Assembly: GCA_015680685.1 (NCBI GenBank)
Contig: MNCI01000150.1
Span: forward strand, 20,760 to 84,759
Reading direction: 5' to 3'
DNA from: Gnetum montanum
Taxonomy: Eukaryota > Streptophyta > Gnetopsida > Gnetales > Gnetaceae
Length of the DNA: 64,000 nucleotides
Under the pieces are notes generated by a model that saw only the letters and a list, made by a program, of their open reading frames with translations, had not been told where the DNA came from and ran no database searches. Position numbers and translations under genes: made by a program. Shown piece after piece: positions 60,823-64,000 of this stretch; within the stretch, counting starts at the first letter, position 1, and each line of letters opens with the position of its first letter.

Positions 60823-60842
60823 TTGGTACCATTGCTAGGGAC
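60823..60842 (+). other. Primer binding site, element D
   Basis: TTGGTACCATTGCTAGGGAC; all differences from the tRNA-Asp complement are transitions. Confidence 0.75.
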
Positions 60843-60960
60843 TTTGTTGTTTGTGTGCTAACCAGAATATGAGAAATCTTTCACATTGTTGGAATGAACC
60901 CTTGGGGTTTGTTAAAGAAAAATAATAAATAATAATAAATTGCACACTGAATAGACAATC

Positions 60961-63420
60961 ATGTCTCCTTCTTTGTATGAAAGTGTTTTACCACCTAGGT
61001 CTAATACAAGGAACAATCAGAGGTGTAGTACACATGATAATCCACCTGTTCCTCAACAGTTTTGTGTGGTATATGTTCATCCCGATGAATATGTATTGAA
61101 CTTTACCTTTATTCTCCACTAGGATGAACAACTGCGTCGGTGAGATTTAAAAGGTAACATAGTGTTACCTTTTGATTGCTCTGTCCTAGGCATGCTTCTT
61201 CGTGATCTTATATAAATTGGTATGCAACACTTACAGGTAGAGTACATTGTGCATGATCATGACTCGAGAGAGTATCGATCCATGAAGGCACAATGTCAAA
61301 GGAATTTGCAATAGAAGAGATGCCATGGATCCATGAAGAGAAAGTTGTCACAAAATGTTCCACATGTCCTAAGCGAAAATGAGGATGGTCAACTTGCCTC
61401 AAGCAGTTGCCCACACAATGATGTTCCTCCCGTTGACTTCGGTTAAGGGGTTGTGTATCAAAATATTTACTTAACTATCCATAACCTAGATTCTAGTACT
61501 GAAAGACACAAAGGGTTTGAAAAAGGAACACAAACACATGACAAAGATGGACATTCCGATCATAATCGTGATCGAGGCTGCGACCACTAAAAAGAAGGAA
61601 GCAGACATCAACATGGTGATGGTCCTCCTTCTTCTTCACCTTCATCATATCCTTCACCCTATCCTTCAAGATCTAGACATAGTCACAAAGAAAAAGATCA
61701 TGAGGATAAGGGTAAGTGAAACGAGAGGCATAGATAAAATAGTCAACAAAGGGGACAAGGGCACTCTAGAGAAACACATCATGAAAGAAGGAAGAGTAGG
61801 GAACAACATAGGCATCATAGACTTCACAGATGGGATGATCACAATGAACCCCTACTCGCTAATCAAAGTATACTAGACATAACTGAGGCTATCAGAATTT
61901 CAACAAGACACCAAAAAGATAGTAGGATGAAGAGATTAGACATGAACAACATCCTACAATTTGAAGGGTGGTACAACGATGATCCTCAAAATCATCTACA
62001 AGCATTTCATGATGCATGTGCCTTACAAAACCTAGAAAGCAAATGGAAAAATCTTAAGTTGTTCCCATGAACACTAGTCAAAGAAGCGAAGAGCTAGTAC
62101 TAGTCCTTAAAACTGGAATCCATTTGTAGGTGGAGTACCATGTTAGAATTGTTCAACAATAATTATCAAATGTGCTCTCGAGTGTCCAACCTATGAAAGC
62201 AAATCCAAGGCTAGAAACAAGGAAGACATGAACTCTTGGATGCTACCATGAGCTGATATTATGCACTATTACATCATTGTCTTGGCCATGGTTATTCACA
62301 GAGGGATCAACTACGCCATCTCATAGATGGGCTTAGGAATGAAACGTGAAGAACCCTTGGGATGTATGCCCAAGGAAGTCTATTTGAGCTTAGGACCCAT
62401 CAAGTTCAAAGATTATTGGAGCAAGTTGCTAAGAAGAAGGGGAGCTAAGGAAAAGAGAGAGTGCAGAGGAATATAATAGAGATCCTTCCCTTTGAAAGAG
62501 GGGAGTAAGATTCTTTGAGGATGAAGAAGAGTCACCACTTCAAGAGATGGTGAATAAGAAAACCTTGCCTATCCAAAAATTAACATCGGAAGTATCAACA
62601 AAGATAGATCAAATGTGGGATTCCCTAGATGATAGATTTCAAATGGTTTTTAAAATAGTAGAGGAGTCTAGGCAGCAAGGTAGTAATCGCGAAAAAAGAG
62701 AGAAACTGAACATGCATGTAACAAGGGCAAGGATAAAGTTGCCATCATCGAAGAGGTTGTGGATTCAGATATAGACTATGATAGTGGATGCGAGATATGC
62801 CAATATGACCATCCTAAGGGATGTTGCCCTATAATCTCACATCTGCAGGAGTCTGGGGTGTATGTACTTAACCCATGATTAAACAAAAGGCAAACACCCC
62901 GAAGGTTACCTTATCCTCAAGATAATCCAAGGAAGTTCCACCAACCATTAACATATTATCCAAGTGGAACTCCACCACAACAAATCGAGCAATATCAACA
63001 ATGGCAATACCAAAAATCATGGTGAATGCCACCACTAAGGAAATAGTATCCTTACCTTCAACCTAATCTATATGGATATTACGTGTAATAGCCAGTCTCT
63101 TCGTGTGACTCTATGATCACATCACTTCTCAACCTCACTACCAAGCCCATGAGTACTATAGGAATCCTTCTCCTAGGGGCGATATTCCACAAACATACTA
63201 TCCTTCTTATCCAGTTGCACCTCTTCCACCCTTGACTCCATTACCACCTGCTCTAGCTATGTAGGGTGAAATCGCTACCCAGCTATAGCAACGTAAAGCC
63301 ACAAGGGTTTTTAACCCTTAACCTACTGTTGGTTCTAACAATTGCATGAAGAAAAGACCTTTCTTTAGAACCAATAGTCCAACTAAGCCATTGCAACCAC
63401 AAGCGACTGATTTTTTAACC
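60961..63420 (+). pseudogene. Gag, element D
   Basis: ATG 60961 opens MSPSLYESVLPPR, then HPDEYVLNFTFILH, the linker, core (NHLQAFHDACALQNLESKW, about 61990), TLPIQKLTSEVSTKIDQMWD (62555-62620), CEICQYDHPKGCC (62790, intact knuckle) and a Pro-rich tail. Frameshifts and stops disable it. Confidence 0.75.
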
Positions 63421-63481
63421 ACCTCACTATCACTTGAAGCTTCGAAGCTTCCTTTAACCCAAAAAACTGCACTCAACACAT

Positions 63482-64000
63482 ATGGTCATGTTAACTCATG
63501 CCATCACTGATTGGATAAAAGCTGGCCATATTTCAAGGAAATTCCTTGATCTTGGGAGTTCTTTGATGTATCTACAAATCACTGGAAATGAACCATGCAA
63601 GGCTCTTTTGGATTTAGGTTCCGGTGTCAACCTAATTTCTCAAGAAATGTACAAGGCTTGGAACCTTCCTCTGCTAAAAAAAGAGTAACATTCATTTAGA
63701 GTTGGCCAACTAGTCCATCACTGTCCCGTTGGGACTAGCGGAGGATATTGTCACCACTATTTGTGGGTGGTCGTATCCAGCCAACTTCCTAGTGATTCAA
63801 GTGAACAAAAGTAAGGGGGACCTTCCAATCATAATGGGAAGAGCATGGCTAAGCACAATTTATGGGCACCTAGGAATCCACGATCTTTTCTTGGAAATAT
63901 CAAAGGAAAATACATTCAGAAAGATCAAGAAGAAGAAAGTTCCATACATCACATACAATGACTTAGAGTGTAATTGCATGTAGAAGTCATGGTTCATACA
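63482..64000 (+). pseudogene. Aspartic protease, element D (window edge)
   Basis: DWIKAGHISRKFLD and GNEPCKALLDLGSGVNLIS: the catalytic triplet is Asp-Leu-Gly, with Ser replaced by Leu. A one-base insertion in the A run at 63677-63683 shifts the frame, then GDLPIIMGRAWLST continues. The element runs past the window end. Confidence 0.75.

Overview
This is nuclear DNA from a large, repeat-filled plant genome. The evidence is one intact host gene for a tau-class glutathione S-transferase (a land-plant class), several Ty3/gypsy LTR retrotransposons of plant lineages, tRNA-derived SINE-like repeats and GT-AG introns. The GST sequence and the TE load would fit a gymnosperm such as a conifer, but the window does not prove it. 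A 166-bp assembly gap lies at 10513-10678.

Layout. 1-1764: inverted remnant of an Athila-like element (called family A here): RT scrap, gag N-terminus, PBS, LTR. 1782-2170: SINE-like repeats. 2849-8655: element A1, LTR-gagN-RT-RH-INT-3' region, with gag C-terminus and protease deleted. 8680-16398: element A2, gag-[gap]-3' region-ORF X1-LTR. 16399-20971: partial element with ORF X2 and its LTR. 21622-22578: diverged solo LTR. 22655-23190: two SINE-like copies. 23597-24634: the GST gene, the only clear host gene, in a CpG-retaining island. 25644-31894: element B, double LTR-gag-protease-3' region, RT/RH/INT deleted, ending in a truncated LTR. 31895-53777: a second family (called T, Tat-lineage, minus strand) in tandem: LTR a, gag-pro a, a plus-strand spliced antisense gene, pol (RT, dual RNase H, INT), LTR b, gag-pro b, then a break inside the antisense gene's last intron. 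53778-64000: family A again, elements C and D in tandem sharing one short LTR at 60418-60822; D runs off the window.

How it fits together. Family A elements use a PBS matching plant tRNA-Asp. Some carry an extra ORF (X) between integrase and the 3' LTR, with its own TATA promoter. Family T is the most unusual part. In the gap between its gag-pro and RT-INT reading frames lies an eight-exon gene on the opposite strand. That gene encodes a degenerate FCP1/NIF-like HAD domain, a domain of unknown function, an acidic segment and a charged, helix-prone C-terminal region. Its promoter and leader share the GCGTATACGC palindrome arrays of the element's LTR and 5' leader, and short tandem arrays mark the borders of each coding block. 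Every retroelement copy here is broken by stops, frameshifts, deletions or lost catalytic residues; only the GST looks functional.
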